Shown piece by piece: positions 1 to 6,611 of a stretch of DNA of 22,858 nt (its first letter is position 1; every line of letters begins with the position of its first letter). Source of the stretch: Rhodospirillales bacterium (GTDB lineage Bacteria > Pseudomonadota > Alphaproteobacteria > Rhodospirillales > JABHCV01); NCBI GenBank assembly GCA_016776705.1, contig JADHSW010000016.1, forward strand, positions 1 to 22,858, given 5' to 3'. A program made the position numbers and the translations under genes. Under the pieces are notes generated by a model, which saw only the letters and a program-made list of their open reading frames with translations, was not told the origin of the DNA and did no database searches.

Positions 1-1
1 C

Positions 2-121
2 GACCTTGCCTTTGGCCTGACCCACACCTCGCGACTTGGCTGCCAGATCAAGATGTCGGATGAACTGGACGGCTTGAAGGTCACCCTTCCGGCGGCAACC
101 CGCAACATGTTGGTGGATTAG
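2..121 (+). CDS. fdx: 2Fe-2S ferredoxin, adrenodoxin type (C-terminal fragment)
   Basis: Only the last 39 residues are inside the window; the 5' part lies before position 1. The reading frame ends at TAG 119-121. The visible tail contains RLGCQIKMSDELDGL followed by a VTLP strand, the typical end of adrenodoxin/Isc-type [2Fe-2S] ferredoxins. The cysteine in RLGCQI would be the last of the four cluster ligands. In isc operons this ferredoxin supplies electrons for cluster assembly, and the next gene here is iscX, which matches the usual order. The family call is firm from this short tail plus context; the symbol is by context. Confidence 0.85.
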   Translation, partial: DLAFGLTHTSRLGCQIKMSDELDGLKVTLPAATRNMLVD

Positions 122-183
122 AGCAACTTAATCTGCATAAAAGTTAAGCAACTTTGATGTAGTTTGATCCAAGGAGAAGATTG

Positions 184-384
184 ATGGCAATGAAGTGGAC
201 GGACATTCATGATATCGCCATCGAGCTTGAAGACGCCCATCCCGACGTCGATGTGGTCAACCTGCGCTTTACCGATCTGTGGCAATGGGTGCAGGACCTG
301 CCCGATTTTGACGACGACCCGAAAAAATCCAGCGAAAAAATCCTGGAAGCCATCCAAATGGCCTGGATTGACGAGAGAGACTGA
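184..384 (+). CDS. iscX: Fe-S cluster assembly protein IscX
   Basis: A 66-residue acidic protein, the usual size for IscX (YfhJ). It has the family pattern MKWTDIHDIAIELEDAHPD, then LRFTDLWQWV and DFDDDP, ending in an AIQMAWIDER helix. IscX is known to bind IscS and iron and to tune cluster assembly in the cytoplasm. I chose ATG 184 because AAGGAG at 171-176 is 7 nt upstream; TTG 181 and ATG 190 are alternatives. The gap after the ferredoxin stop contains an AGCAACTT direct repeat (122-129 and 147-154) and a small hairpin (140-155) with no T-run. The stop overlaps the next gene's start (ATGA at 384), so it is probably cotranscribed and coupled. Confidence 0.93.
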   Translation: MAMKWTDIHDIAIELEDAHPDVDVVNLRFTDLWQWVQDLPDFDDDPKKSSEKILEAIQMAWIDERD

Positions 385-1025
385 TGAAAGCCGTTATCGT
401 TCCCGTTACCGCGTTTGAACAGAACTGCACGATCCTGTGGTGTACAGAAACCATGAAGGGAGCCGTTGTCGATCCCGGTGGGGATATCGATCAGATAATC
501 GCTGCCGCCGAAGAAAATGGCGTCACGATTGAGAAAATCCTGATTACCCACGCCCATATTGATCATGCCGGTGGCGCGGGTGAGTTGGCCGAACGCCTGG
601 GCGTTCCCATCGAAGGCCCCCACAAGGATGACGATTTCTGGATTCAGGGCTTGCCCAACCAGTCCAGGGAATATGGTTTTCCGCTGGCCCGTACATTCGT
701 TCCGGAACGCTGGCTTGAAGGCGGCGACAGCGTCTGCGTCGGCAACCTCAAGCTCGACGTCGTCCATTGCCCCGGCCATACGCCGGGCCATGTTGTGTTT
801 TTTCATCCCGGACAAAAGCTCGCGATCGTCGGTGATGTTCTATTTCAGGGTTCAATTGGCCGCACGGATTTTCCCAAGGGCAATCATCAGGATCTGCTTG
901 ATTCCATCACCCAGAAATTATGGCCCTTGGGCGACGATGTTACCTTCGTCCCCGGTCATGGCCCCGCTTCCACATTTGGCAACGAACGCAAAAGCAATCC
1001 TTATGTCGCCGATGATGTGATGTGA
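384..1025 (+). CDS. gloC: MBL-fold metallohydrolase, GloC/YcbL-type glyoxalase II
   Basis: A 213-residue metallo-beta-lactamase-fold hydrolase. The metal-binding motif THAHIDH is at residues 55-61 (H56, H58, D60, H61). It is followed by HCPGHTPGH, a VGDVLF strand whose Asp would bridge the metals, and FVPGHGP near the C-terminus. Residue for residue it resembles E. coli YcbL (GloC), a short glyoxalase II that hydrolyses S-lactoylglutathione, including the start (IVPVTAFEQNC) and FWIQGLPNQSR. It lacks the C-terminal helical domain of classic GloB. The start codon shares its A with the iscX stop, and the last codons overlap the MFS start at 1022. Substrate is inferred from the family. Confidence 0.85.
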   Translation: MKAVIVPVTAFEQNCTILWCTETMKGAVVDPGGDIDQIIAAAEENGVTIEKILITHAHIDHAGGAGELAERLGVPIEGPHKDDDFWIQGLPNQSREYGFPLARTFVPERWLEGGDSVCVGNLKLDVVHCPGHTPGHVVFFHPGQKLAIVGDVLFQGSIGRTDFPKGNHQDLLDSITQKLWPLGDDVTFVPGHGPASTFGNERKSNPYVADDVM

Positions 1026-2245
1026 ACACCCAAAGCAAACCTGCGCTTCCCTTAAGCGAGTTCGTGCCGCTGATGGCGTTTATGATCTCGCTGATCGCGC
1101 TTTCCATCGACGCCATGCTACCGGCCCTTCCCGAGATCGGGCGGGATTTAAACGTCTCCTCCGAGAATGACCAGCAACTGGTTATCTCCGCCCTGTTCCT
1201 CGGCATGTCGTTGTCACAATTGATTTTCGGTCCCCTATCAGACAGCATAGGGCGCAAGTGGGGAATTTACCTTGGCCTCATAACCTTTATGGCCGGATGC
1301 CTGATGTCGGTTATGGCGACCAGTTTCGAGATCATGCTGATGGGCCGGGTGCTGCAGGGCATGGGCGCGGCTGGCCCCCGTATTATCTGCATTGCCCTGA
1401 TACGCGATCAATACGAAGGCCGCGAAATGGCCCGCATCATGTCCTTTGTCATGAGCGTCTTTATTCTGGTTCCGGCCATTGCACCGGCGCTTGGGCAAGG
1501 CATCATTATGGTGTCCCACTGGCGGATAATTTTTGTTGCATTTTTAATTCTCTCGACCATTGTCTGGATATGGTTCGCCCTGCGGCAGCCGGAAACGTTA
1601 CCCAGGGAAAGCCGAAAGCGGTTTTCCCTGGGCGTCATCTGGGCCGGTGTTGCGGAAACCTGTCGAAGTCGCATTGCCCTTGGCTACACCATCGTTACCG
1701 GAATAATTTTTGGTGCTTTTGTTGGCTACCTTACTTCCGCACAGCAGATATTCAGTGTCATTTACGGGATTACCGACTTGTTCCCGCTCTATTTCGCTAT
1801 TCTTGCACTCGCCATCGGGGCGTCATCCGTGATTAACGGCCGCCTGGTGATGAAGTTCGGTATGCGGCCTTTATCGATCTACGCCCTGGGTTCCATGACA
1901 CTGGCGGCGTTGCTTTTCCTTCCCTATGCCGTGTTTGTGGGCGGGGTCCCTGATTTGTGGCTGAACATGATTTATTTTGCCGTCTCGTTCCTTTCGATTG
2001 GGGTGCTGTTCGGCAATTTGAACGCCTTGGCAATGGAACCGTTAGGACACATCGCAGGTGTCGGGGCCGCGGTTGTTGGTTCGCTCTCGACGTTTATGGC
2101 GGCGGCTATCGGTACCTTTATCGGTCAGATGTTCGATGGCTCCGTTGTGCCGATTGTCACCGGGTTTGCCATTCTTGGGCTTGTTGCACTTGCCATGATG
2201 CAGTGGACCGAACGGGGTCGGCCGGAACCAGATGCCGCAGATTGA
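1022..2245 (+). CDS. MFS drug-resistance-type transporter, Bcr/CflA family
   Basis: A 407-residue integral membrane protein with about 12 hydrophobic segments. It begins with LIALSIDAMLPALPEIGRDL and continues with GPLSDSIGRKWG, the loop 2-3 signature of the major facilitator superfamily. LSIDAMLPALP is characteristic of the Bcr/CflA drug:proton antiporter branch (DHA1). Later GRVLQGMGAAGPRI matches the TM4 motif of that branch. The start is GTG at 1022, overlapping the stop of the upstream hydrolase (GTGA), so translation is probably coupled to it. The expected role is proton-driven export of a small molecule across the inner membrane; the substrate cannot be told from sequence. Confidence 0.88.
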   Translation: MNTQSKPALPLSEFVPLMAFMISLIALSIDAMLPALPEIGRDLNVSSENDQQLVISALFLGMSLSQLIFGPLSDSIGRKWGIYLGLITFMAGCLMSVMATSFEIMLMGRVLQGMGAAGPRIICIALIRDQYEGREMARIMSFVMSVFILVPAIAPALGQGIIMVSHWRIIFVAFLILSTIVWIWFALRQPETLPRESRKRFSLGVIWAGVAETCRSRIALGYTIVTGIIFGAFVGYLTSAQQIFSVIYGITDLFPLYFAILALAIGASSVINGRLVMKFGMRPLSIYALGSMTLAALLFLPYAVFVGGVPDLWLNMIYFAVSFLSIGVLFGNLNALAMEPLGHIAGVGAAVVGSLSTFMAAAIGTFIGQMFDGSVVPIVTGFAILGLVALAMMQWTERGRPEPDAAD

Positions 2246-2299
2246 CTTAAATGGAAATCGGCCCGATCATTGCGGACCACAACCCAGCGAGGCCAATCC

Positions 2300-3190
2300 A
2301 TGATTTCCACCACTGAACACCCAAAAAAGACGATCACCGTCAATGGTAAAACCATGGCCTATGTGGAAATGGGCGACGGCGATCCAATCATCTTTTTGCA
2401 TGGCAACCCAACGTCATCATACCTGTGGCGCAATATCATGCCGCATTTGCAGGGACAGGGTCGGTGCATCGCGCCGGACCTGATCGGTATGGGGGGGTCT
2501 GAAAAGCTCGATAATCCTGGTCCGGACAGTTACCGCTTTGTCGAACACCGGGATTATCTGAACGGGTTCATGGACGCCATGGACTTAAAGGAACGGGTCA
2601 CCCTGATCATCCACGATTGGGGATCGGCGCTGGGGTTCGACTGGGCCCGCCGCCATGCGGACGCAATCAAGGGCATTGCCTATATGGAAGCCATTGTACG
2701 GCCCGTGGAATGGGACGAATTCAACGCCGACGCCCGTCCAGTCTTCGAAGGTTTTCGCTCGCCTGCCGGCGATAAAATGGTTTTGGAGAACAATATTTTT
2801 GTCGAAAGGGTGCTTCCGGGATCAACCCTGCGCAAGTTATCTGAGGCGGAAATGGAAGTTTATCGCCGCCCGTTTACCAATCCGGGCGAAGATCGCCGTC
2901 CAACCCTGACCTGGCCGCGCCAGATTCCCCTGGATGGCGTTCCAGAAGATGTCACAAAAATCGTCGCCGACTACGCAGACTGGATGGCGATAAACGACAT
3001 TCCCAAACTGTTCATCAATGCTGACCCCGGGGCTATCCTGATCGGCCCCTTGCGTGAATTCTGCCGAGGCTGGAAAAACCAGAGCGAAGTCACAGTCAAG
3101 GGCTCGCACTTCATTCAGGAAGACTCACCCGATGAAATAGGTGTGGCGATTGGGGAATGGCTGGGACCAATAAACTTGCAGGATCATTGA
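2300..3190 (+). CDS. Haloalkane dehalogenase, subfamily II (LinB-like)
   Basis: An alpha/beta-hydrolase of 296 residues from ATG 2300, the same length as LinB. A GCGAGG ribosome site lies at 2287-2292; a longer frame from TTG 2270 is less likely. Visible active-site residues fit subfamily II: nucleophile D106 in HDWGSALGF, acid E130 in YMEAI, base H270 in KGSHFIQED, and halide-binding N36 (HGNPTSSYLW) and W107. These enzymes hydrolyse carbon-halogen bonds to alcohol plus halide in the cytoplasm. A cap domain spans roughly 135-215. The gene is 54 nt after the MFS transporter, same strand. The natural substrate is unknown. A run of seven G at 2491-2497 lies in the coding sequence. Confidence 0.9.
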   Translation: MISTTEHPKKTITVNGKTMAYVEMGDGDPIIFLHGNPTSSYLWRNIMPHLQGQGRCIAPDLIGMGGSEKLDNPGPDSYRFVEHRDYLNGFMDAMDLKERVTLIIHDWGSALGFDWARRHADAIKGIAYMEAIVRPVEWDEFNADARPVFEGFRSPAGDKMVLENNIFVERVLPGSTLRKLSEAEMEVYRRPFTNPGEDRRPTLTWPRQIPLDGVPEDVTKIVADYADWMAINDIPKLFINADPGAILIGPLREFCRGWKNQSEVTVKGSHFIQEDSPDEIGVAIGEWLGPINLQDH

Positions 3191-3191
3191 G

Positions 3192-3212
3192 GCGAAACTA
3201 ACTTCGTTTCGC
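3192..3212 (+). other. Small inverted repeat after the dehalogenase gene
   Basis: GCGAAAC (3192-3198) and GTTTCGC (3206-3212) form a perfect 7-bp stem with a 7-nt loop, starting two bases after the dehalogenase stop. No T-run follows, so it is at best a weak intrinsic terminator; an mRNA 3'-end stabiliser or attenuation hairpin is equally possible. Confidence 0.4.
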
Positions 3213-3244
3213 GCGTCTCACTCAGCAAATGGAAGCTTTTATCA

Positions 3245-3871
3245 ATGTACCTTCCCTCACATTTTCAGGAAACACGGGTCGATGTGATGCACGATCTTAT
3301 GCGTGCTCATCCTCTGGCGACGCTTGTCACTTTTGGCGGTGATGGCATAATCGCCAATCATATTCCCATGGTCTTGCATACAGATGCTTCCGAGCATGGC
3401 GTTTTGCGCGGCCATGTGGCAAGGCCAAATCCATTCTGGAAAAACCTTGATCCATCAGTTGAGGCACTCGCGGTTTTTCAGGGTCCTCATCATTTCATCA
3501 CACCAACGTGGTATCCCTCAAAGCAGGAAAACGGAAAAGTCGTTCCCACGTGGAATTACGCTGTTGTTCATGCCCATGGTCCGCTGATCATAATTGATGA
3601 CGCCGATTGGTTGCTGGAACAGGTCAATTCCCTGACAAGCGAGCACGAATCCGCTCGGGACAGGCCATGGGCCGTGAGCGACGCTCCAGCAAATTATATA
3701 GAGGCAATGCTCAAGGGCATTATTGGCCTGGAGCTTCCCATAAACCATCTGGATGGCAAATGGAAGGTCAGCCAAAACCGAGACAGGAAAGACCGGGAAG
3801 GCGTTGCCCAGGGGCTTAAGCAGGAAGGTACTGCGTCTTCAATTCAGATGGCCGAGTTGATTGGGCGCTAG
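3245..3871 (+). CDS. FMN-binding negative transcriptional regulator, PaiB family
   Basis: A 208-residue protein with the PaiB layout. It starts MYLPSHFQE, then has a split-barrel FMN-binding region (ATLVTFGGDGIIANHIPMVL), ARPNPFWK, and the diagnostic FQGPHHFITPTWYPSK...VPTWNYAVVHAHG stretch at about residues 79-115. The end has GLELPI and GKWKVSQNR. PaiB of Bacillus subtilis was described as a repressor of sporulation and protease genes; in most bacteria the role is unproven, and the fold is that of flavin-binding proteins. Start ATG 3245 follows GGAAG at about 3231-3235. The 3' end overlaps the stop of the convergent gene by four bases (CTAG, 3868-3871). Confidence 0.9.
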   Translation: MYLPSHFQETRVDVMHDLMRAHPLATLVTFGGDGIIANHIPMVLHTDASEHGVLRGHVARPNPFWKNLDPSVEALAVFQGPHHFITPTWYPSKQENGKVVPTWNYAVVHAHGPLIIIDDADWLLEQVNSLTSEHESARDRPWAVSDAPANYIEAMLKGIIGLELPINHLDGKWKVSQNRDRKDREGVAQGLKQEGTASSIQMAELIGR

Positions 3872-4575
3872 TAGTCATCCCAACTTTCCAATCTTTCATC
3901 TTCTTTTATTTCGTCTTCTTCATAGATTACCTGAGCGTAGCTGCCTTCTTTCATGGTTAACGAGTCGTCATCTTCCCATTCGGTATTGCCCCCATCGCTG
4001 TCATCTACGTAAGCATCTTGTTGGAAAAATGCGTCTTCGTTCGTGGCAGCGGTAGCGGCGATGGAAGACGCCAGGTCTTTCAGGCCCTTGTTTTTGTTCT
4101 TTTGGCTTTTTTTTGGTTTTATCTTTAACAGCGAAATAGCAATTCCCAGGGCATCTGAACGCCTTCTGAAAAAACCGATCACCGGGTTTGCCCTGCGGTT
4201 GGTGTTTTCCTTCGACTTCTTGCTTTTGCCTTTTTTCTCGGAAAAAGCCCTGGCCCTGTCGATTCTGTTATTTTTAATTTTTTCAAGCAATTCTATGACG
4301 CGTTCCTGCAGTGACGGAAAACGCTCCTGTGCGGCGTCATTGGGGATAAGCTTATTCAGGAAGGCTGTGAGTTTGTCCAGAAGCGCCTGATCACGCTTGC
4401 GATTGAAGATCGCCCGGATTATGGCGTCGGTCTGTTGTTTTAACTGCACCGGCGTTTCGTTGCCCAGGACAAACGCGATCAATCCCTTTTCTTTATTATC
4501 AAAAAGAGCCTCCCAGTCAGTGGTGCCATCAGCTGTTTTGGGCCACTCGCTTTTGTCAGGTATTCCCTTGATCAA
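3868..4575 (-). CDS. Hypothetical protein with basic linker and acidic tail
   Basis: A 235-residue protein I do not recognise. No signal peptide or convincing membrane segment is visible. Three zones can be seen. Residues 1-105 look globular and helical (DWEALF, GLIAFVLGNETPVQLKQQTDAIIRAIF). Residues about 105-170 are very rich in Lys/Arg (KKGKSKKSKENTNRR, KIKPKKSQKNKNKG). The last about 45 residues are strongly acidic. The likely start is TTG 4575, because an in-frame TAA lies two codons upstream and no ATG occurs before the acidic tail. A perfect hairpin (4581-4595) sits just upstream. It follows the cytochrome b561-type gene by 55 nt on the same strand. It is an intact frame, probably a real gene; function unknown. 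Confidence 0.75.
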   Translation of the reverse strand: MIKGIPDKSEWPKTADGTTDWEALFDNKEKGLIAFVLGNETPVQLKQQTDAIIRAIFNRKRDQALLDKLTAFLNKLIPNDAAQERFPSLQERVIELLEKIKNNRIDRARAFSEKKGKSKKSKENTNRRANPVIGFFRRRSDALGIAISLLKIKPKKSQKNKNKGLKDLASSIAATAATNEDAFFQQDAYVDDSDGGNTEWEDDDSLTMKEGSYAQVIYEEDEIKEDERLESWDDY

Positions 4576-4580
4576 GGTTT

Positions 4581-4595
4581 ATTCCGCCCCGGAAT
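4581..4595 (-). other. Hairpin at the ribosome-binding region of the 4575 start
   Basis: ATTCCG (4581-4586) and CGGAAT (4590-4595) form a perfect 6-bp inverted repeat with a 3-nt loop, ending five bases before the TTG start at 4575. On the transcript it would cover the region where a ribosome-binding site should be. It may restrain translation or end the upstream message; there is no U-tract. Confidence 0.3.
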
Positions 4596-4630
4596 GATCA
4601 TCAGGGCTGTAGTTTTAACCCATAAGCCAT

Positions 4631-5167
4631 TTAAATGTCTTTGGAAATCTTGACTTTATTAGCTACCGCCATGGCAATTTGTGAGGCCGTTCCTCCCGGA
4701 AACGTCCTGATCAGATGGAACGTTACGGCGAAGGCGATGTGCAGGAAGATCAGGGCGGGTGTGGCCTCGGCCAGGCCTTCGTGCAGGTCGTCGTCTATGC
4801 CAATGTCATGGACGAACCAACCTGACAGTGCGGCGAGGGTTATGAGCACAAGCAGTCCTGCGGCCATCCAGTTATTCAACAGCTTTTGCAACTGTTTCAT
4901 GCCCAACGGTTCCTGATCTGCTGGGGGCAGGCTCAATGTAGGTAGGGCCAGGAGCGAGCCTTTCGGGGCGGCGAGGCCGACCAGAACGCGGATTCCCAGG
5001 GCCATCAAGACCATGACGCCAGAAAAAACATGCATGGCGTAACTGCCTTCGCCGGTGATGTAGGCGATCAGGAAACCACCGGACAGAAGCCCGTGCCATC
5101 CCAACAGGAATGACAGTGCCGCCTTGCTCGGCTTGCTTCTGGTTGGGAGGGGAGCAGACACGATCAA
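4631..5167 (-). CDS. Cytochrome b561-type (Ni/Fe-hydrogenase b-like) membrane protein
   Basis: About 178 residues with four hydrophobic segments (roughly 17-37, 45-66, 98-119, 136-157). Candidate haem-ligating histidines lie in or next to them: H25 (GWHG), H46 (AMHVFSG), H129 (LHEG), H143 (FLHIAFA) and H151. This is the layout of the prokaryotic cytochrome b561/hydrogenase b-type family, membrane electron carriers that usually pass electrons between quinone and a partner. The start is uncertain: TTG 5167 overlaps the stop of the preceding small gene (TTGA), and GTG 5161 is next in frame; neither has a clear ribosome site, which suggests coupling. The expected soluble c-type cytochrome partner is absent nearby. 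Confidence 0.82.
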   Translation of the reverse strand: MIVSAPLPTRSKPSKAALSFLLGWHGLLSGGFLIAYITGEGSYAMHVFSGVMVLMALGIRVLVGLAAPKGSLLALPTLSLPPADQEPLGMKQLQKLLNNWMAAGLLVLITLAALSGWFVHDIGIDDDLHEGLAEATPALIFLHIAFAVTFHLIRTFPGGTASQIAMAVANKVKISKDI

Positions 5168-5349
5168 TCGTCGCCGTCATCGTGACCATGATCGTCGTTA
5201 TGGTCATCGTCATGGAGAAAAGATGCTATTTGTCTGTCTTCGCCAAAACCTTTCGACGGCTTTATATCTGCCATCAAAGCATAAGCACCAGCGCCACAGC
5301 CAATAACAACGGCGAAGGTCAAGGTCATCAGGATGGTTCTTATAATCAC
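5164..5349 (-). CDS. Small membrane-anchored or exported protein with His/Asp-rich tail
   Basis: 61 residues. Residues 1-28 form a signal-anchor-like hydrophobic stretch (IIRTILMTLTFAVVIGCGAGAYAL). This is followed by a short linker and a C-terminal tail, from about residue 44, made almost only of His, Asp, Asn and Gly (HDDDHNDDHGHDDGDD). The tail resembles a metal-binding segment on the periplasmic side. Start GTG 5349 was chosen because AAAGGAAAGG lies upstream with AAAGG 8 nt from it; an out-of-frame ATG sits too close to that site. Its stop overlaps the start of the cytochrome b561-type gene, so the two are probably made together. I do not recognise a family; function unknown, metal or haem handling for the cytochrome is only a guess. 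Confidence 0.7.
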   Translation of the reverse strand: MIIRTILMTLTFAVVIGCGAGAYALMADIKPSKGFGEDRQIASFLHDDDHNDDHGHDDGDD

Positions 5350-5421
5350 GGATCATACCTTTCCTTTCATAATGTGCAGGCAATAATAAGACCGCAGCCT
5401 GAACCCGGAATGAACGGGCCA

Positions 5422-5449
5422 TTGTACGGGCGCATAAAACACCTATATT
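5422..5449 (+). promoter_or_regulatory. Putative promoter of mnmA (leaderless arrangement)
   Basis: TTGTAC at 5422-5427 and TATATT at 5444-5449 are separated by 16 nt and resemble sigma-70 -35 and -10 boxes. The -10 ends 7 nt before ATG 5457, so transcription would start at about the A of the start codon, giving a leaderless message. No Shine-Dalgarno sequence is visible before that ATG, which agrees. Confidence 0.4.
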
Positions 5450-5456
5450 CCCCTCT

Positions 5457-6575
5457 ATGAATGCTGAAATGAACTCTTTGGGGCTGAACAAGCCCGCATC
5501 GCAAACCCGTGTTGTCGTCGCCATGTCGGGCGGGGTCGACAGTTCGGTGACTGCCGCCATGTTGAAGGCGCAAGGTTATGACGTGGTCGGCGTCACCTTG
5601 CAGCTTTATGACCATGGCAAGGCGATTTCCAGGCCCGGCACGTGTTGCGCCGGGCGCGATATTCACGACGCCCGCAATGTTGCCGACGCTATCGGCATTC
5701 CCCATTACGTGCTCGACTTTGAAAGCCTGTTCAAGGAAGCGGTGATCGAAGACTTCGCCGATACCTACCTGCGCGGGGAAACGCCGGTACCCTGTGTGCG
5801 CTGTAACGAAACAGTCAAGTTTACGGACTTGCTTGCGAAATCAAAAGACCTGGGCGCCGACCTGCTGGTCACCGGCCATTATGTTCGCCGTGAACTGGGA
5901 CCTGACGGGGCGGAACTGCATTCAGGAAAGGATGCGGGCAGGGATCAAAGCTATTTCCTGTTCTCCATGACAAAGGATCAACTGGATTATTTACGCTTCC
6001 CCCTGGGTGACAAGGACAAGGATGCGACCCGCGAGTTGGCCCGCGAATACGGTTTGCCCGTGGCCTCCAAACCCGACAGCCAGGATATTTGCTTTGTACC
6101 CGAAGGGTCCTACAAGGACGTGGTGCGCAAGCTGCGCCCGGACGCCATGATCGAAGGGGATATCGTCGATCTGGACGGTAATATTCTGGGTCATCATTCG
6201 GGCATCATCAACTTCACTGTCGGTCAACGTAAGGGGTTGGGAATTTCCGCGCCTGATCCGCTGTATGTTATACGCCTGGACCCGTTAACGGCGCAGGTCA
6301 TCGTCGGTCCCGAAGAAGCACTGAAACGCCAAAGCCTGACCATCAACAATCTGAACTGGCTGGGGGCGGGAGACATTCCCCCAAGTGGTATCAAGGTGCA
6401 GGTAAAGCTGCGCTCAACTCAACCGCCCATGCCCGCCACGGTGAAGCCTATGAATGATGGCACGGCGGCAGTACTTCTGGACGAACCCCAGGGTGCGGTT
6501 TCGCCGGGCCAGGCCTGTGTTTTTTATGATGGAGAGCGGGTGCTTGGCGGTGGCTGGATTATCCGCGAAGACTAG
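5457..6575 (+). CDS. mnmA: tRNA-specific 2-thiouridylase MnmA
   Basis: 372 residues, usual family length. It makes the 2-thio group of the wobble uridine (U34) in tRNAs for Lys, Glu and Gln, using ATP and persulfide sulfur. The PP-loop SGGVDSS is at residues 24-30. The two catalytic cysteines are visible: C116 in VRCNETVKF (adenylation/disulfide partner) and C212 in SQDICFVPEGS (persulfide carrier). GRDQSYFL at about 161-168 and the C-terminal beta-barrel (GQRKGLGIS, GAVSPGQACVFYDGERVLGGGWI) are also present. Start ATG 5457 has no ribosome site but sits just after a promoter-like -10; ATG 5469 is an alternative. Convergent with the ABC exporter, 36 nt apart. Confidence 0.97.
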   Translation: MNAEMNSLGLNKPASQTRVVVAMSGGVDSSVTAAMLKAQGYDVVGVTLQLYDHGKAISRPGTCCAGRDIHDARNVADAIGIPHYVLDFESLFKEAVIEDFADTYLRGETPVPCVRCNETVKFTDLLAKSKDLGADLLVTGHYVRRELGPDGAELHSGKDAGRDQSYFLFSMTKDQLDYLRFPLGDKDKDATRELAREYGLPVASKPDSQDICFVPEGSYKDVVRKLRPDAMIEGDIVDLDGNILGHHSGIINFTVGQRKGLGISAPDPLYVIRLDPLTAQVIVGPEEALKRQSLTINNLNWLGAGDIPPSGIKVQVKLRSTQPPMPATVKPMNDGTAAVLLDEPQGAVSPGQACVFYDGERVLGGGWIIRED

Positions 6576-6588
6576 ATCAAGCTGTACT

Positions 6589-6606
6589 AAAAATGCAGAT
6601 AATCTG
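6589..6606 (-). terminator. Weak terminator-like hairpin after the ABC exporter gene
   Basis: Read on the - strand, CAGAT and ATCTG arms (6596-6606) are followed by CATTTTT (T-run complementary to 6589-6593). The stem is only 4-5 bp and AT-rich, so this is a weak candidate in the 36-nt gap between convergent genes. Confidence 0.22.
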
Positions 6607-6611
6607 TCTGA

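Noticed and set aside
122..155. AGCAACTT repeats and a small hairpin before iscX as an IscR operator
   Set aside because: The sequence does not look like a known Isc regulator site and lies inside an operon; it is also not followed by a T-run.
207..815. 202-residue open frame on the - strand
   Set aside because: Antisense shadow of iscX and the GloC-type hydrolase; no family pattern, and the + strand genes have clear motifs.
1258..1836. 192-residue open frame on the + strand
   Set aside because: Out-of-frame shadow inside the MFS transporter gene, with Cys/His/Trp-rich composition typical of shadows.
2491..2497. Run of seven G in the dehalogenase gene as a phase-variation tract
   Set aside because: It encodes the conserved Met-Gly-Gly in frame, and seven bases is short for a slippage switch in such a genome.
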